64,000 nucleotides of DNA from Parapedobacter indicus (GTDB taxonomy: Bacteria > Bacteroidota > Bacteroidia > Sphingobacteriales > Sphingobacteriaceae), in contig NZ_FOQO01000003.1 of NCBI RefSeq assembly GCF_900113765.1, positions 434,001-498,000 of the forward strand, read 5' to 3'. This document shows, piece by piece, positions 51,980 to 61,177 of this stretch. The position numbers and the translations under genes are program-made. The notes below the pieces were generated by a model. It was given only the letters and a program-made list of their open reading frames with translations, was not told where the DNA came from and searched no databases. Position 1 is the first letter of the stretch. Each line of letters begins with the position of its first letter.

Positions 51980-52810
51980 TTATTTATGCGAAGCTGCATA
52001 CGTTTGGACGATGGAAAACCCTGCCTCATCGATTGAGTAGGTCAACGTGTCGATCTTTGAAGTAAAGATGTTGTAAAATACAACAGCGATGGCAGAAGTA
52101 GCAATACCCGTTGCCGTGTTAATCAATGCTTCCGAAATACCGTTTGCCAATTGTGCTGAATCGGGGGTGCCACCAGTAGCCAGTGCCGAGAACGCTTTGA
52201 TCATCCCTGTTACTGTACCCAACAGACCGGTCAATGTACCGATGGATACCAGCGTAGCCATAATGGTAAGGTTCTTCTCAAGCATGGGCATTTCCAATGC
52301 AGTAGCTTCTTCAATTTCCTTCTGGATAGCAACCGTTGCTTGCTCCGTATCGAGGCTGGGATTTGCAGATACATCTTTGTATTTCAACAAACCAGCTTTG
52401 ATCACGTTCGCTACCGAACCTTGCTGTTTGTCACATTCTGAGATGGCTGAATCAATGTTGCCTCCGCCAATAAGAGACTGGATTTTCCGCACGAAATTGC
52501 CTACGTTACCTTTTCCGGAAGCCCGACCGATTACGATAAAGCGCTCAACTGCAAAAACCCATACCATCAAGAACAATCCCAACAACACAGGAACCACATA
52601 CCCTGCGTGGTATACCATCCCTAAGTAGTTGCCTTCCACTGGACGATTTTCAGGGTTTCCATCCACGAAATTATTCGGGTCACCCATGATATATCTCCAA
52701 ACCAATGCTCCGATAACGAAACAGATAATAATTGCCAGACTTGCAAAAACATTGGATGTTGAGTTGCTCTTCTCCGTTTTAATTGTGCTTGTTTTTGGTG
52801 CGTTTGCCAT
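51980..52810 (-). CDS. exbB: ExbB/MotA/TolQ-type proton-channel protein
   Basis: 276 residues. Four membrane segments: an extra N-terminal one (about 22-42), one at about 73-93, and the two channel helices (about 165-190 and 210-235), with the conserved core TLVSIGTLTGLLGTVTGMIKAF. It makes the proton channel that drives TonB. It is the first gene of the operon, with a candidate promoter 93-121 bp upstream. The long N-terminus is a Bacteroidetes-type extension. Confidence 0.94.
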   Translation of the reverse strand: MANAPKTSTIKTEKSNSTSNVFASLAIIICFVIGALVWRYIMGDPNNFVDGNPENRPVEGNYLGMVYHAGYVVPVLLGLFLMVWVFAVERFIVIGRASGKGNVGNFVRKIQSLIGGGNIDSAISECDKQQGSVANVIKAGLLKYKDVSANPSLDTEQATVAIQKEIEEATALEMPMLEKNLTIMATLVSIGTLTGLLGTVTGMIKAFSALATGGTPDSAQLANGISEALINTATGIATSAIAVVFYNIFTSKIDTLTYSIDEAGFSIVQTYAASHK

Positions 52811-52882
52811 CTTTTTGAATTTTTAGATTTTAATGTTGTTAATTATGATTTTTAAGTAATTTGTACAATTTAATCCGTTGCC

Positions 52883-52898
52883 AGCCACAAAAATGGCT
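52883..52898 (-). promoter_or_regulatory. Hairpin near the 5' end of the exbB leader
   Basis: Inverted repeat AGCCA-N6-TGGCT, just after the predicted transcription start. It could stabilise the roughly 85-nt leader. Confidence 0.3.
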
Positions 52899-52902
52899 AA
52901 AG

Positions 52903-52931
52903 CAAATATAGTATTTTAAAGTAAAAACAAA
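52903..52931 (-). promoter_or_regulatory. Candidate promoter of the Ton operon
   Basis: On the minus strand: TTTG (52931-52928), 17 bp, then TATATTTG (52910-52903), an exact TAnnTTTG. The spacing is one base shorter than at metK. The leader to exbB would be about 85 nt. Confidence 0.5.
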
Positions 52932-53209
52932 ATGTCCCCCGTCAATAATTGTTTAGTAACTTCTTAAGTTTAAGGAATGCGCAGCAGCAGCATCAGCACA
53001 CCCTAATATTCAATGCTATTGTAATCACAAAGCAATTTCTGCACAATGAAAACTATTTTTTTTTGTAATTGCAAATTAAACATTCAAAATAAATAGGTTT
53101 TAGCAACGCATAAATGACAATTTTACATTTATTGATTCTGCTAACCGCCGTCTTAACCTCTATTAAACAACTAGTTGTCAACAATTTAATCAAAAAACAC
53201 GATCCTTTT

Positions 53210-53551
53210 CTATCCGCCGGCAAGTTTAACCCGATATCCTTCATCGCTAAGCAATTGCAGAATACGTTGCTTAAAATCTCCTTGGATGATAATTTCTCCA
53301 TCTTTTGTACTACCTCCTACCCCACATTTTTGCTTTAGCTTTTTTCCGAGGGCGTCCAGATCATCCACGGTGCCCACAAAACCCGTTACCAATGTCACTG
53401 TTTTACCTCCACGCATCTTTTTGTCCAACATCACCCGCAGCTGTTGCTTATGATTAGGCAACGTCTCCGTTTCGTCACTGTTTGCCTCCTGATAAGCGAA
53501 GGTCTCATCCGTCGAATATACGATGCCACTGTATCGCTGTTTTTTCTTCAT
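53210..53551 (-). CDS. SUI1/eIF1-like translation factor (YciH family)
   Basis: 113 residues. The N-terminal 40 residues are a variable, polar leader; the rest is the SUI1 fold with QQLRVMLDKKMRGGKTVTLV, LDALGKKLKQKCGVGGSTKD and EIIIQGDFKQRILQLLSDEG. Related bacterial proteins (E. coli YciH) influence start-codon selection. Cytoplasmic. It is probably monocistronic, about 115 bp ahead of the lipid kinase gene's stop. Confidence 0.92.
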   Translation of the reverse strand: MKKKQRYSGIVYSTDETFAYQEANSDETETLPNHKQQLRVMLDKKMRGGKTVTLVTGFVGTVDDLDALGKKLKQKCGVGGSTKDGEIIIQGDFKQRILQLLSDEGYRVKLAGG

Positions 53552-53666
53552 TCAAAATAACTTATTCTTTAAACGCCTTATGCAACCCGCATTGACAGGG
53601 AAGGTCATATCCTTTACTAAACGGTGCTTTTATCAATAAATTGTTTTTCGTTTGCGGATAATCCCT

Positions 53667-54554
53667 TCAGCAGAGTATGCGTAGCGTATCGGGGTTTACG
53701 GTAATATCTAATGTCGCGCCCATTTCTTTGGGTTCCCCATCCACGTGCACTGCGTCTGCGGTATCTCTTTCGATACGAATCTTTTTACCCGGTACAATCT
53801 CTACATATTCCGATTGATCGGCTGTTTTGTTGAATAAATGAAACAACATCATCGGAATGGTGTATAAAGGAAATTTATGGATAATGCAAACATCCAGTGC
53901 CCCATCTGTCACGGAAGCCTGCGGAGCGACGTACGCATTGTTTCCGTATTGCGGCGAATTGGCCACACTGATCATAAATGCCTCCCGTTCAAAAATCTTC
54001 CCATCGATATCCAACACGTAACGTTTCGGCTTATAGGTACTGATTTCACTTAACACAGCTTTTAGATAGCCGATCGGACCACGAATGTTGTCATTGGCAA
54101 ACCGGTCACTTACCGACGCGTCAAAGCCGATGCCTGCCATATTGAAAAAAGCCAGCCCGTTGATTGTCCCGCTATCGATGGTAATGGTTTCAAACCGGTT
54201 CAGCCGCCGCACTGCCGCACGCTCGTTAAGCGGGATTCCAAGATACAAAGCCAGCCCATTGCCAGACCCTTCGGGGATAATTCCCAAGGCCGTCTTTGTC
54301 CCATTTAATGCCGACGCAATTTCGTTGATGGTTCCGTCCCCCCCCACGGCCACCACGAGATCAAAACCGTCCTTTACAGCTTCCTTTCCCAATTGATTTG
54401 CATGGCCTGCATATTCGCTATACGTAAATTGCGCATCGTACAAATCTGCATCGAGCCCCTCGCGGGCCCGCCTTTCAAACCCCTTCTTCTTTTTGCCACC
54501 CGATATCGGATTGACGACAAATAAAACACGTTTCTTCTTCCCAACGCCCTTCAT
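53667..54554 (-). CDS. Diacylglycerol/lipid kinase (YegS/BmrU family)
   Basis: 295 residues from ATG 54554; the longer frame to 54587 adds a poor leader. Catalytic and nucleotide motifs are VLFVVNPISGGKKKKGF near 10-25, AVGGDGTINEIASAL with the GGDGT loop, and ALGIIPEGSGNGLALYLGIP. The C-terminal beta domain (VSVAN..., DGALDVCIIHKFP) is complete. It phosphorylates diacylglycerol or a related lipid with ATP at the inner membrane. It is divergent from metK. Confidence 0.92.
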   Translation of the reverse strand: MKGVGKKKRVLFVVNPISGGKKKKGFERRAREGLDADLYDAQFTYSEYAGHANQLGKEAVKDGFDLVVAVGGDGTINEIASALNGTKTALGIIPEGSGNGLALYLGIPLNERAAVRRLNRFETITIDSGTINGLAFFNMAGIGFDASVSDRFANDNIRGPIGYLKAVLSEISTYKPKRYVLDIDGKIFEREAFMISVANSPQYGNNAYVAPQASVTDGALDVCIIHKFPLYTIPMMLFHLFNKTADQSEYVEIVPGKKIRIERDTADAVHVDGEPKEMGATLDITVNPDTLRILC

Positions 54555-54653
54555 AGGAACCTGTTTATCCTTGCAAATGTATAGCATTATCCATATAAAC
54601 TGCTTTCTGCTGTGATATTTTATATAAATTTAATATAAGGCCGTGGTCTCCAT

Positions 54654-54683
54654 TTTGAAAACGACAAAAGTATCGTAGCTTTG
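54654..54683 (+). promoter_or_regulatory. Promoter of metK
   Basis: A textbook Bacteroidetes promoter: TTTG (54654-54657), 18 bp, TAGCTTTG (54676-54683). Transcription should begin near 54690, giving a leader of about 15 nt. That leaves no room for a riboswitch in front of metK and excludes the in-frame TTG at 54681 as a start. Confidence 0.75.
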
Positions 54684-54704
54684 CTGCCGAAATTACATAG
54701 CAAC

Positions 54705-55958
54705 ATGCCTTATTTATTTACATCAGAATCCGTTTCGGAAGGACATCCCGACAAGATTGCCGATCAAATTTCCGATGCGCTTATCGACAATTTCCTCGCT
54801 TGGGATGCCGACTCCCGTGTAGCTATCGAAACGCTGGTGACCACCGGACAGGTAGTATTAGCCGGAGAGGTTAAATCCAAAATATACCTGGATGTACCCA
54901 AGATCGCGCGCGCGGTCATCGAACGCATCGGATATACCAAATCCGAATATATGTTTGAAGCCAATTCGTGCGGCATTCTATCGGCCATCCATGAACAATC
55001 GCCTGATATTAATCAAGGAGTAGACCGCAAAGAGAAACAAGAGCAAGGTGCGGGCGACCAGGGTATTATGTTTGGATACGCCAGTAATGAAACCGAAAAC
55101 CTCATGCCATTAGCGTTGGATCTCGCACACCGGTTGCTGTATGAGCTGGCCGCCTTGCGCCGAGAAAATAAGGAAATCACGTACCTCCGACCGGATTCAA
55201 AAGCGCAGGTAACGCTCGAATATGACGACAACCACAAGCCCATCCGTATCGATGCCATTGTTGTATCCACCCAACATGACGACTTCGATGCCGAGGAAGC
55301 GATGCTGGCAAAGATCAAGTCGGATGTGATCAACATCCTGGTTCCCCGGGTAAAATCCCAGTTAAAATCTGAACTACAGCATCTGTTCACAGACGACATC
55401 AAATATCACATCAACCCAACCGGCAAGTTCGTCATTGGTGGCCCTCACGGTGATACCGGGCTGACAGGGAGAAAAATTATTGTTGATACGTATGGAGGTA
55501 AAGGCGGTCATGGAGGAGGTGCTTTCTCAGGGAAAGACCCATCCAAAGTAGACCGTTCGGCTGCATACGCAACCCGGCACATTGCCAAAAACCTGGTCGC
55601 AGCAGGTGTGGCAGATGAGCTGTTGGTACAGATATCCTACGCCATCGGGGTGAAAGATCCCATAGGTATCTATGTCAACACCTACGGTACGTCCAAAGTC
55701 GCACTGTCAGACGGTGAAATCGCCCGCAAAATCCATGAGTTGTTCGATATGACGCCCTATGGTATTGAGACGCGACTGAAACTACGCAATCCCATCTATT
55801 CGGAGACTGCAGCGTATGGCCACATGGGACGTGAACCCCGTACCGTAACCAAAACGTTTGAAAACAGCAATGGTGAAACGACTTCTAAAGAAGTCGAATT
55901 ATTCACTTGGGAGAAATTGGACTACGTAGATCAGGTAAAAGCCGCTTTTGGCTTATAA
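54705..55958 (+). CDS. metK: S-adenosylmethionine synthetase
   Basis: 417 residues from ATG 54705. It makes SAM from methionine and ATP. Signature sequences are [19 protein letters not shown] with the ATP/phosphate-binding His and Asp, [50 protein letters not shown] with the flexible-loop Lys, and [19 protein letters not shown]. Usual length. Cytoplasmic, essential in most bacteria. Its last 6 bp overlap the convergent fabD stop. Confidence 0.97.
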   Translation: MPYLFTSESVSEGHPDKIADQISDALIDNFLAWDADSRVAIETLVTTGQVVLAGEVKSKIYLDVPKIARAVIERIGYTKSEYMFEANSCGILSAIHEQSPDINQGVDRKEKQEQGAGDQGIMFGYASNETENLMPLALDLAHRLLYELAALRRENKEITYLRPDSKAQVTLEYDDNHKPIRIDAIVVSTQHDDFDAEEAMLAKIKSDVINILVPRVKSQLKSELQHLFTDDIKYHINPTGKFVIGGPHGDTGLTGRKIIVDTYGGKGGHGGGAFSGKDPSKVDRSAAYATRHIAKNLVAAGVADELLVQISYAIGVKDPIGIYVNTYGTSKVALSDGEIARKIHELFDMTPYGIETRLKLRNPIYSETAAYGHMGREPRTVTKTFENSNGETTSKEVELFTWEKLDYVDQVKAAFGL

Positions 55959-56837
55959 AACAGCCGCCGCGGTTTCCATTTGCCGATTTATTTTCTTCAC
56001 CAACCCCTGTAACACATTACCCGGCCCCACCTCGGTAAACGAGGTTGCGCCTCCTTCAATCATGTGGAGGATCGTTTGGGTCCAACGTACAGGTCCTGTA
56101 AGCTGCTCAATCAGGTTCCGCTTGATAGCAACTGAATCTGTATATGGCTTTGCATCGATATTTTGATACACGGGACATACCGGTTCTTGGATTTCCACGG
56201 CTTCAATTGCAGCCTGCAACTCCACCCGGGCTGCCTCCATCAACGGAGAATGGAAGGCGCCTCCCACATTGAGTTTAAGTGCCCGTTTAGCACCGGCTTC
56301 CAGCAATAGCTCACATGCTTTTTCAACGCCCGCAATCGTCCCCGATATGACCAGCTGTCCCGGACAGTTGTAATTAGCGGGTACCACCACATCGCTGACA
56401 CGCTGACAGACGTCTTCCACCGTGAAATCGTCGAGTCCGAGGATAGCAGCCATCGTGGAGGGTTGGATTTCAGTAGCCTTCTGCATGGCATTTGCGCGGG
56501 CAGCCACCAATCGCAAGCCGTCCTCAAAGCTCAATGCTCCCGCTGCTACCAGGGCTGAAAACTCGCCCAATGAATGCCCTGCGACCATCTGAGGATGAAA
56601 AGCTTTGCCTAAGGCTTTGGCTAGAATTACCGAATGAAGAAAAATAGCCGGTTGGGTTACGTTAGTCTGCTTTAAATCCTCGTCGGTTCCTTCAAACATC
56701 ACATCCGTAATGCGGAAGCCTAAAATCTCATTGGCCTGTTCAAAAAGGAATTTTGTTTCTTCACTGTGATCGTACAGCTCTTTACCCATGCCTACAAATT
56801 GGGCTCCTTGTCCGGGAAAAATGTATGCTTTCTTCAT
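55953..56837 (-). CDS. fabD: Malonyl-CoA:ACP transacylase
   Basis: 294 residues. It transfers malonyl from CoA to acyl carrier protein in fatty-acid synthesis. The nucleophile Ser is in [15 protein letters not shown], the catalytic His in [12 protein letters not shown], the Arg in [11 protein letters not shown], and the N-terminal loop is [12 protein letters not shown]. Usual length. Transcription is divergent from nothing nearby; the promoter lies 33-54 bp upstream, with a palindrome over its -7 box. No other fab genes are near. Confidence 0.96.
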   Translation of the reverse strand: MKKAYIFPGQGAQFVGMGKELYDHSEETKFLFEQANEILGFRITDVMFEGTDEDLKQTNVTQPAIFLHSVILAKALGKAFHPQMVAGHSLGEFSALVAAGALSFEDGLRLVAARANAMQKATEIQPSTMAAILGLDDFTVEDVCQRVSDVVVPANYNCPGQLVISGTIAGVEKACELLLEAGAKRALKLNVGGAFHSPLMEAARVELQAAIEAVEIQEPVCPVYQNIDAKPYTDSVAIKRNLIEQLTGPVRWTQTILHMIEGGATSFTEVGPGNVLQGLVKKINRQMETAAAVL

Positions 56838-56869
56838 TGTGTTGTTCAGTTAATCCAATACAGGTATTG

Positions 56870-56887
56870 TTTGCAGATGTCTGCAAA
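56870..56887. promoter_or_regulatory. 18-bp palindrome TTTGCAGA-TG-TCTGCAAA at the fabD promoter
   Basis: Perfect 8-bp arms around two bases. It overlaps the candidate -7 box of fabD, the position expected of a repressor site. Confidence 0.5.
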
Positions 56888-56891
56888 GATA
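56884..56891 (-). promoter_or_regulatory. Candidate -7 box (TATCTTTG) of fabD
   Basis: Exact TAnnTTTG match; predicted start about 40 nt ahead of the ATG. No good -33 TTTG at the usual distance. Confidence 0.45.
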
Positions 56892-56954
56892 GGATAATTC
56901 CAAATTCTACCATCGCTCTTAAAAATAAGGTCGACTTATTTTGGATAACTTGTT

Positions 56955-59039
56955 TTATTTAAGCCGATAATTCCCACCTGTTTGATCCAACTGCCAACAA
57001 CGATTTTCAGTTAAATCCATTAAGGAAAAAAATTCCTGATTGTGGAGATTTATTGTCAGCGACCAATTTTCCATACGACCGGTTGCACGGTACTCCCCCT
57101 TTTCCCCAATCAATCTCCAATCCTCCAGTCGGGTCAGTTCGTCCATAACCAATACATGTACAGCAATCCGGTCAGTTTGCGCATCAGGTTCAATGGCGCG
57201 ATAAATTAACCCGCTTCCGGGCTTCCCTTCACCCGTCCGGGCAGGTTCCGGGTGATACGCATCATGGGCGTATCCATATATTGGTCCGATGGGTACGGCG
57301 CCACCGCCTTGATGTATTTTCAGCCCCGCTAATGGCCGTTGTACCGTCAATTCCCGGTCCTTGATTGTTACGTCAGCCAATCCATCCCGGTTGTTGACTA
57401 CCCAATTCCAGCAGGTCCGTACAGGTATTTCTGACCGAATCCTATCAACGACAAAGACTACATGGCTCGCCGCACTGATCCAAAAACGGGAAAATTCCGT
57501 AATCGGTTCGCCGTAAAGCGCAGCAGCCTCCGATCCAACAATAGTCACCGCACCGACTCGCTCGGTAATCAACCGTCGGTTGCCCCGAGTAACCGGTTTG
57601 CCGACAACACCATCTATTATCCAACGCTTGTTTAAGATGCTCTGCTGTTCCAGTAGCTTCGTTTTCGTAAGGTCCTCCTGTAAACCTATTCCATTCGCTT
57701 CGATCAGAAATGTACAGGTATTATGCGTTTGACTGCTGCTCTCAAGTCCGTGGATTAAATTGCGATAACAACTATGACCGGGATCGACCAATAACCGCTC
57801 TTGATTATATACCATCATAAAGCTATTCACGTCACCGTGTAAATGACCCGGCCCGTGTAAAGGCTCCGCTCCGCCCTGGATGGCGATGACTGTTTTCCCG
57901 TCCCAAGCGTCCCGGATAAACGTATTACCATTCTCAAAGGAAGCAGTAAGCGGCAAGCCCGCTTCTGCCGGGGATACAGGCTTTGCTGTATTAGTAAGTA
58001 ACGGTAAGGTAAGAAATCCCCAATCGTTGATAAACCCGAAACTTGCCAAGTGATGCGGCTCTTGGTAAGGATTGGTTGAATAATACGCCTGAAAGAGATA
58101 ACCCGCCAGTCCGGCGAGGACCGGGTTGTGTTGCTGCTGCCGACAGGCAATGTGCAATAAAACATCTCCTGAAGGTCTGAAAATAGCGGCACTGTCGTTA
58201 AAATTAATCGCTCTGGCCCGTGGTTCTGTACCCCAACCTGATAACGGTTTCGCATATAACATACTGGAAGCAACCCAAGGCATGCCCTTCGCATAGGAAT
58301 CTATACCGATCGTAGCTGCATAATCCGGAAATAACCTCACCAACGATTCATAAACCAAACTGAGCGCCAGCATTAAATAGTTGCCATATTGCAACGACTC
58401 CGCGTAAGATCCATCCGGCTGAAATGCCGCCAAGCACGCTTTCATATGGGGAACATAAGCGGCCAACCGCTTCTTATCGCCCAACACCGCAGAAGACACA
58501 AGTACTCCGGCCAGTACGATGCCCCGCCAGTTTGCCAAGTGGGTATGTTTTGACAGCCAACGCTCGCAAAGGATCACACCTTTTTCGATCAGCATCCGCT
58601 TCACCTCATCGTACTCAGACGCTGTAAACACCGAAGCGGCCAAATCCAACACACTCGCTACCCCCCAACAGACATGGGCGGTTTCCAAATGACCCAGGTA
58701 AGGTTCGCTGTGATCCCTAAACCATGGGCCCACCCACTCGCTAACAGGACGCCGTGCAATGGAGAGCGTTACCTCCCGAAGCCACTCTGCTGTTGGCTCA
58801 TGTTTTTCAATTGCATGCAACATGGCCGCATCGGATAGGTATTCAAAGGTGAAATACCACCATGCCGTTCCGTCCCCGGGTTGCGGCAACCCGGGGTACC
58901 GGATGCGATCCAATACCCGGCTACGGAGCGCTTGCCGAAAGGCATCTATCGCATTGCCTCCCGTTACGATGCGCTGTCTTTCATCACGGCTAAGGAAACA
59001 AGATAGATTATCCATCCTGATATCACTGGATTTGTTCAT
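56955..59039 (-). CDS. Heparinase II/III-like polysaccharide lyase family protein
   Basis: 694 residues. The first 340 are an alpha/alpha-toroid (for example EYLSDAAMLHAIEKHEP, YLGHLETAHVCWGVASVLDLA, SKHTHLANWRGIVLAGVLVS). The last 330 form the heparinase II/III-type beta-sandwich with HGPGHLHGDVNSFMMVYN, LLVDPGHSCYRN and SSQTHNTCTF, in which His residues expected at the active site are present. The family cleaves uronic-acid polysaccharides by beta-elimination. There is no signal peptide, so it should act on imported fragments in the cytoplasm. It starts inside the 3' end of the dehydrogenase gene (17-bp overlap) and ends the operon. The true substrate is open. Confidence 0.87.
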   Translation of the reverse strand: MNKSSDIRMDNLSCFLSRDERQRIVTGGNAIDAFRQALRSRVLDRIRYPGLPQPGDGTAWWYFTFEYLSDAAMLHAIEKHEPTAEWLREVTLSIARRPVSEWVGPWFRDHSEPYLGHLETAHVCWGVASVLDLAASVFTASEYDEVKRMLIEKGVILCERWLSKHTHLANWRGIVLAGVLVSSAVLGDKKRLAAYVPHMKACLAAFQPDGSYAESLQYGNYLMLALSLVYESLVRLFPDYAATIGIDSYAKGMPWVASSMLYAKPLSGWGTEPRARAINFNDSAAIFRPSGDVLLHIACRQQQHNPVLAGLAGYLFQAYYSTNPYQEPHHLASFGFINDWGFLTLPLLTNTAKPVSPAEAGLPLTASFENGNTFIRDAWDGKTVIAIQGGAEPLHGPGHLHGDVNSFMMVYNQERLLVDPGHSCYRNLIHGLESSSQTHNTCTFLIEANGIGLQEDLTKTKLLEQQSILNKRWIIDGVVGKPVTRGNRRLITERVGAVTIVGSEAAALYGEPITEFSRFWISAASHVVFVVDRIRSEIPVRTCWNWVVNNRDGLADVTIKDRELTVQRPLAGLKIHQGGGAVPIGPIYGYAHDAYHPEPARTGEGKPGSGLIYRAIEPDAQTDRIAVHVLVMDELTRLEDWRLIGEKGEYRATGRMENWSLTINLHNQEFFSLMDLTENRCWQLDQTGGNYRLK

Positions 59040-60057
59040 TACAGTGCAACAAATATTTCATTCCTGACGGGTTATCATCGATTCGTTCAAACGCTTGTTG
59101 AATATCGGTTAACGGCAGCACTTCAGTAATTATACGGGTTAGCGGCAACTTACCCGAGTCGACCAACGCAATCGCCATTTCAAAATCTTCCGGTTCATAA
59201 ACCCTCGCCCCCACTAACTGCAGCTCTTTCCAAAAAAAATCAAACAGCCGTACAGGTTTAGGTTGACCATGGATTGCTACCATCACCGCCCTGCCGCGCA
59301 CCCTCAACAATTGAGTCATGGTATCTACGGCCGCCGCTACGCCCGATACTTCAAACACGACATCTGCCATAGCATCTGCCGTGAATTGCGCAACCCGGTC
59401 CACCACGTTTTCCACCATCGGATTAACGGTTTCAAATCCCAGAGACTGGATAAGCTCCAACCGATGGGGGTTGACTTCGGAGACAAGCACTTCGGCACCT
59501 TGATGGCGAGCAACCAAGGCAACCAGTACACCGATGGGACCGCCGCCAAGCACTACCGCCCGGTCACCCGATTTCGATGCACTTAAACGCACGTCATGGC
59601 AAGCAACGGCCAAAGGCTCAATGAGTGCAGCTTGTTTGAGTGACACGCCGCCAGGCAATTTATGGAGCGTATAAGCCGGCACCACCCAAGACGCTTGCAT
59701 ACCGCCCGGGGTGTCAATTCCGATGAATTTTAAGTTCTTGCCGATATGGGTGTATCCGTTGTCGAACGCAGTTGCTTTTCCGGGTTGCAACGGGCGGACG
59801 GTAACCGCTTCGCCCACCTGGAAGCCGGTTACTTCCGGTCCAACCTCACTGACGACACCCGATACCTCATGACCAATCACTTGTGGGATTTGCACCCGCT
59901 GGTCCATGGTTCCATGGTAAATATGCACATCGGTACCGCAGATGCCACAATAAGCCACATTCAAACGCACCGTTCCTGCTTCCAACGGCGGTAAGTCTGC
60001 TAAGGGTTTTACGGTAAATTGTTTGTTTCCTTCGTAATATGCTGCTGTCATTTCCAT
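59023..60057 (-). CDS. Zinc-type alcohol dehydrogenase (MDR family) without structural-zinc cysteines
   Basis: 344 residues. Catalytic-zinc residues are Cys in AYCGICGTDVHIYHG, His-Glu in VIGHEVSGVV, and Glu in ALIEPLAVACHDV. The NAD(P) fold has AVVLGGGPIGVLVALVA and an acidic residue in VLVSEVNPHR, which favours NAD. The lobe that normally carries four Cys for structural zinc reads VRPLQPGKATAFDNGYTHIG, with none of them. It resembles sorbitol/threonine-type dehydrogenases. The VOC stop abuts its ATG. It probably oxidises a polyol or sugar acid in the pathway encoded by this operon. Confidence 0.9.
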   Translation of the reverse strand: MEMTAAYYEGNKQFTVKPLADLPPLEAGTVRLNVAYCGICGTDVHIYHGTMDQRVQIPQVIGHEVSGVVSEVGPEVTGFQVGEAVTVRPLQPGKATAFDNGYTHIGKNLKFIGIDTPGGMQASWVVPAYTLHKLPGGVSLKQAALIEPLAVACHDVRLSASKSGDRAVVLGGGPIGVLVALVARHQGAEVLVSEVNPHRLELIQSLGFETVNPMVENVVDRVAQFTADAMADVVFEVSGVAAAVDTMTQLLRVRGRAVMVAIHGQPKPVRLFDFFWKELQLVGARVYEPEDFEMAIALVDSGKLPLTRIITEVLPLTDIQQAFERIDDNPSGMKYLLHCNEQIQ

Positions 60058-60459
60058 TCAAAAGTTTCTTTCTAGAATCTGTAACAGGTTTCCCTCCGGA
60101 TCGACCAAATTGCGTACGCGTCCGCCTCCAATAGCGGGCATCACGTCGCCCCCCCATTTTACCGCCTTCCCATCCAGGTAGGTAATGGCTTTGTCAATGC
60201 TTCCGACCCGTATCGCCAAGTGAGACCATCCTGGTGTCCAAGTTGTCCGTTCAGGTCGCACCGTATCATCTTTGGGCATGATTTCCAACAACGTTCCATC
60301 TGCCGCGCGGAGTATCCAAACGGGCTTATCATGCCGGAAATGCCTTTGATATCCGAGTACATCACAATACCAATCCGCCAAACGGTCTACATTATCCGCG
60401 GCCAGCGCCGGATGATCCACACCCGTAAACACCTCTTTTTTATCATCATTAGTTCCCAT
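60058..60459 (-). CDS. VOC-superfamily (glyoxalase-like) protein
   Basis: 133 residues from ATG 60459; an upstream GTG at 60483 would overlap the RraA gene. Two beta-alpha-beta-beta-beta units. Probable metal ligands are His in TGVDHPALAAD, Glu in TLLEIMPKD, and His in WSHLAIRVGS; the fourth position reads GNLLQILER, with Gln where Glu is common. The superfamily covers isomerases, dioxygenases and resistance proteins, so the reaction is not fixed. Its stop is directly followed by the dehydrogenase ATG. Confidence 0.85.
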   Translation of the reverse strand: MGTNDDKKEVFTGVDHPALAADNVDRLADWYCDVLGYQRHFRHDKPVWILRAADGTLLEIMPKDDTVRPERTTWTPGWSHLAIRVGSIDKAITYLDGKAVKWGGDVMPAIGGGRVRNLVDPEGNLLQILERNF

Positions 60460-60469
60460 TGCTCCGCTG

Positions 60470-61171
60470 TTAAAAATACCCACCCCGCTTTACCACTTCC
60501 GTAGGTTTCAAGCCGCTTTCTACCATCGCCTTGATGTCCACTTCTTTAACCTTGATGGCCTCTGCTGCCACAAGTACATCATAGGCAATAGCTGCAGGAA
60601 TAGCGATCACGCCATCGATATCGCCGAAAATCCAATCACCGGGTTTAATAATGATTTCTCCGATCAATACGGGTTTCTGGTAGTAATACATCCGGAAACG
60701 TCCAAGCATACCCGTATTGGATTTGTACTGATAAAAGACCGGAAACCCTTGATCCAAAATTGACTGCGTATCGCGGATTCCATTAATCAACGCACCACGG
60801 CAACCGGCCTTACGTGCGGCCATCGTCATCACTTCGCCCCATTGAGAAGTAACCGTATCACCGGTGCAATCCCAAATCACCACAGAATCTTCGTGCAGTG
60901 CTTCCAGCATTTCCGCCCGCAGTTCAAACTCGCCGTCGGTAGTGATATCCGGTCCGCCTTTGATCGTAAACGCCTGACCCACCATCTTCATTTCTTCCCG
61001 AAGTGGGCGGTAGCTGGCTGGCAAGCTCGTGGCGTGCATCTTATAGTTGAAACGCAATACATCGTTAATTGCTCCTGAAAATAATTGGAGATACCGTTCA
61101 CGCATCTCAGTTATCGGAACAGGATACTTCGTCCCATTCACCGAAAAGTTATCTTTTGACAGTGTTCCCAT
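60470..61171 (-). CDS. RraA-like protein (candidate 4-hydroxy-2-oxo-acid aldolase)
   Basis: 233 residues from ATG 61171 (GTG at 61174 also in frame). The RraA fold is recognisable by EVMTMAARKAGCRGALINGIRDT, with the Arg-Asp pair needed for metal-dependent aldolase activity in HMG/CHA aldolases, and by KPGDWIFGDIDGVIAIP. The usual Asp-Gly before the Arg is Asn-Gly. Members that lack the E. coli RNase E-inhibitor role are often lyases on 2-oxo acids. In this operon an aldolase step after two dehydrogenations would be sensible. It lies 6 bp behind the SDR gene. Confidence 0.82.
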   Translation of the reverse strand: MGTLSKDNFSVNGTKYPVPITEMRERYLQLFSGAINDVLRFNYKMHATSLPASYRPLREEMKMVGQAFTIKGGPDITTDGEFELRAEMLEALHEDSVVIWDCTGDTVTSQWGEVMTMAARKAGCRGALINGIRDTQSILDQGFPVFYQYKSNTGMLGRFRMYYYQKPVLIGEIIIKPGDWIFGDIDGVIAIPAAIAYDVLVAAEAIKVKEVDIKAMVESGLKPTEVVKRGGYF

Positions 61172-61177
61172 CACGTA

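Larger units (their letters stand above)
52811..53209. other. 399-bp spacer between exbB and the SUI1-like gene
   Basis: It holds the exbB promoter and leader on the left and A/T-rich sequence on the right, with a palindrome ACAACTAGTTGT at 53167-53178 behind the SUI1-like gene. No coding frame is convincing. Confidence 0.5.

Noticed and set aside
53167..53178. Palindrome ACAACTAGTTGT as terminator of the SUI1-like gene
   Set aside because: Weak stem and no proper T-run on the minus strand.
53114..53338. 74-residue plus-strand frame
   Set aside because: Its 3' half is antisense to the SUI1-like gene; the rest is A/T-rich spacer with no start-site signal.
54681..54704. Longer metK start
   Set aside because: It begins with TTG inside the -7 box of the promoter; MetK homologues begin at MPYLF.
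54588..54704. SAM riboswitch before metK
   Set aside because: The promoter leaves a leader of about 15 nt, too short for any riboswitch.
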